Below, in pieces: positions 61,305 to 64,000 of a DNA stretch of 64,000 nucleotides. The DNA is from Isoetes taiwanensis. Lineage: Eukaryota; Streptophyta; Lycopodiopsida; Isoetales; Isoetaceae. Position numbers and translations under genes: made by a program. Below the pieces are notes generated by a model. It ran no database searches. It saw nothing but the letters and a program-made list of their open reading frames with translations, and had not been told where the DNA came from. Every line of letters starts with the position of its first letter. Position 1 is the first letter of the stretch. The DNA is taken from positions 2,502,055 through 2,566,054 of the forward strand of contig JAJEKV010000031.1 in NCBI GenBank assembly GCA_021234155.1, read 5' to 3'.

Positions 61305-63204
61305 CTAGTCACAGCTCTGAAGTAGCGATTATCCTCAGCACACTGACTTGTCATTGCAGCAGATCCACACTGTTCCAGAAAGAAAACGCAAACAAAGCAT
61401 AGTTTTGAAAGACAAGCTGCAGCACTGATTGCAATAACACAAACTGGTCTTCAACACTATGCAAGTGCAACCAGTTGTATGAACTGGTAAACATCTTTAC
61501 ATCTATAGATAGATTTCATACCAAAATAAAATACCAGGGAAAAAAACTAAGATTAAATGCACATGCTATTATCGTTTGGGATGTTCCACCCTTTTTTTAG
61601 GGCCATTCAGATTGCAGCATTTTATACGGAATATCTCATATGAGCGCTCTAGGCCATTCCCTGCAAATGAAGATTGTGTCAAACAACTAAGTTTTGACCC
61701 CATGAGGTCAAGTGCCAGAGCAAATATAACTCAATGGTTGTCAATGCTTGGCATAACTGGCCAGAATCAATTCCAGATAAGTGCTAGAGACTGCTTAAAT
61801 AAATTGCTTCACTGCATTCTTTCTTTCCAGGGCAAAGGGCTTCCATGGTTTTCTAAGGTTGAACTCCTCATTTGGGATCTGGCCTAGCCTAAATATTGTG
61901 TGGACCTCTGGCTGGACCTCTAGTTGCTTCAACTCTGATATTCTAACAAAGTCTGTTGTAAAGGGAACTGTCACAGAAGAAAGACGCCTGACAGAAAAGT
62001 CCACATAGCCCAGAACACCTGGAAACAGAATTGACATCATTTAACTTGAAAGATGATGCATGAACTCTACAACATAAGAAAAATTACCACTGACCATATA
62101 AAATACCAAGGACAAGTGCAATCACCACACAAAGAAGTCCAACCCAAATGAGTGCATTGCAAGCCCTGCTTCCAGGACTCCTGCAGCACAAGCCAAGAAT
62201 CAGGAATCGTGCATTTTACCATCTAGCATTGAATGCATTATAAACCATAAACTGTAAGTCTCACAATGAATACTAATTTTCTACCTACTAATGAAAATAA
62301 TCCTATTCTCTGATGCAGATCATTTGTAAACCAAATGTTGTGCAGAGGTGCATTCATCACAAAATCATCTTCAAAATAACCAGTCTCTTGAATTCTATCA
62401 GCAGTTCAACTGGAACTATCAAAATGATGGAACTGTTGCAATTAAATCTAATTTGGAGATTCGAACCTCAACACTACCAATGGCATAGCAGATGACAAAA
62501 CATGAAAGGGTAAATAAAGAAAGAACCTCTAGCATTGACTCTGGCTTGAACACTCGAAATGTGCAATCAACAATTTAAATAAGTGGGCAATGCTGCATCA
62601 TTTTTATGATTTGGAAACTGTCCTAGCTAGAAAATCTTTGACTGCGTTTTCAACATCTTTTGTTAATCCATGGCATGAACCACAATATCAAGGATTCAAG
62701 TCTAAATGACAGCTGTATCAAATGTTGTTTTCAATACGAGTTCGAATCTAAAGCTCTATGAATTATCATTTTCAACTTAAGCTGATCCTTAAGAACAGTA
62801 TGATGCTTGAAACCAATAGGACCAAAACCCAACAGAAGATGGTAAGTGACTTACTTTTCTTGGTCTCCTTCATAATAGAATATCGAGAATAGAATCACGA
62901 TAAACACAAGAAGGGCATCGATGATGTAAATTGCTAACCATAGCTCCTTCATAGGTAAGGTAAGCTTGCATGCCCCGTTGAAAATATTCTGCTTGCAAGA
63001 CTCCTTATTGGCAACATCAGCAGGCAACATAAGGATAGAAACCTCTGCAACGGACAGCCCTAATACCACTATCATTTTTGGAAAATAAGCCTGATTAGCA
63101 TCGTCGGGATGCTGATAGTTAATAAGAATATAAATGTTCACAAGAAAAACAAGGACGCTAACTATGATCACAATGAGAAGCAAGACAATATTGAAGTCTG
63201 CCAT
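61305..63204 (-). CDS. LIMR family / LMBR1-like integral membrane protein, first four exons
   Basis: LIMR proteins are multi-pass membrane proteins of ~510 residues related to lipocalin receptor LIMR and LMBR1; the plant role is not established. Exons found on the minus strand: 62855-63204, 62095-62180, 61948-62018 and 61305-61369, all GT-AG and in phase, giving 190 residues. Exon 1 reads MADFNIVLLLIVIIVSVLVF, NYQHPDDANQAYFPK, SILMLPADVANKESC, GACKLTLPMKELWLAIYIIDA and FYYEGDQEK, very close to plant LIMR. Exon 2 is a hydrophobic helix and exon 3 begins GYVDFSVRRLSS. The next exons (family block FPEYVVALATIVGS) were not found leftward to 54936, so the gene is either 3'-truncated or its remaining exons are diverged or assembled badly. 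Confidence 0.85.
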
Positions 63205-64000
63205 CGCCAGTTTCCTTCAGATAGCAGAAGCAATTTCGCGATTTCCACAAACCCTAAATTTCATTCTTGTCAAATAAACAAAATGAGACGCCTCGCCAGT
63301 TGAAAATAAGGGTGAAGAAATCACACCTGCGCCCCGTCCACAAACCATTTTTTCTATCCTGGGCAGGGGCTTCGGCCGCCCAGGATTTTCGTATCAGACT
63401 TGTGCCCAATATTACTCTACCATGTGAAAAAATTTAAGAAGTATAAATTTTCTTTGTCAGCATCCACTGCAAAAGCTCCGATTCTTGATTTGAAACTTGA
63501 ATCCGGCAGTTTTGCTGAATTTATTGCTTCAGTGTGGTTCATGCTTCAAAATCCGCTTGTCATTCTTGATTTGATTTAGGTCTTAGGGCTCAGCGAATCC
63601 GGTGTGGAGCATCCGAAGAATAGTGCGTACAGGCCGACTCTTCCCAGGCTATGGATCAAGACACATGTGATGATTTAAGGTGTCAGCTACTTCCTCTTTG
63701 CAAGAAGAAAAGAAAAAAAAAATTAAATGTTCCATATGAAGAAAAGAAGCACCTGAAATCTTCCATGTAGAGCGAATACCTGGATAAGTTGTGCATGGAA
63801 GCAACGCTTAAATAGCAACAAATCGCCGGCTATCATCAAGAGATATATGATGATTTAAAGATGATTTAAAGAATCCGGCTCCTCCTTTTTTCCCAAAACA
63901 AAAAACAATATGAATTTTCGTAATGTTCCGTATGAAGGAAATAAGAAGTGGAAGAGCCAGACACCATTGGAAAAGGGAATGAACGCACCACATCCGGAGG
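63205..64000. other. 5' flank of the LIMR gene, nothing further supported
   Basis: Contains a GC-rich patch at 63330-63390 and AT-rich sequence. ATATGATGATTTAA-like units occur at 63667 and 63845. No gene or RNA was recognised. Confidence 0.5.

Overview
The window is nuclear DNA of a land plant with a repeat-rich genome. The evidence is intron-bearing single-copy plant genes, TTTAGGG-type motifs, a chromodomain-bearing Ty3/gypsy element primed by initiator tRNA-Met, and several other transposon classes nested in one another. The species cannot be fixed from the sequence. A fern, other seed-free plant or gymnosperm would fit, but that is a guess.

Left arm (1-12176). The 3' end of a proline/tyrosine-rich EF-hand plus ZZ-like zinc-finger protein runs off the left edge. 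A complete 14-exon gene for the ribosome-biogenesis factor NOC3 lies on the minus strand (3441-8362, 845 residues after splicing). It is followed by a dead LINE 3' end, a pair of direct repeats rich in GCATGC, and a DDE (pogo/Tc1-like) transposase fossil.

Centre (12177-48492). A tandem array of five monomers, each about 3.35 kb, on the minus strand. Each monomer has a 1.6-kb LTR (TGTGACG...CGTCACA) and about 1.76 kb of non-LTR sequence. The array begins and ends at the same point of the monomer. Younger insertions are nested in it: a 13.3-kb chromovirus with 5-bp target duplication (15680-28968), a SINE-like piece with a long (TATC)n tail, a 5.94-kb CACTA-type element with CACAA ends and 3-bp target duplication (33917-39856), and a 5'-truncated LINE (about 44050-45447).

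The chromovirus is the most interesting object. Between its primer-binding site and gag it carries about 4.8 kb of extra coding cassettes. One is an uninterrupted reading frame ending in a nearly canonical histone H3 fold. A second ends in a domain that I read as H2A-derived, and a third has a weak H2B-like helix pattern. The gag-pol of the same copy (protease, RT, RNase H, integrase, chromodomain) is broken by frameshifts. A chromodomain retroelement with its own histone genes is, as far as I know, undescribed.

Right arm (48493-64000). There is a dead RabA GTPase retrocopy, a 94-bp foldback, a complete three-exon SASA-family carbohydrate esterase gene (261 residues), a decayed ribose-5-phosphate isomerase copy with a perfect-looking hairpin, and the first four exons of a LIMR/LMBR1-like membrane protein on the minus strand. 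The spaces between hold short tandem duplications and no gene I could support.
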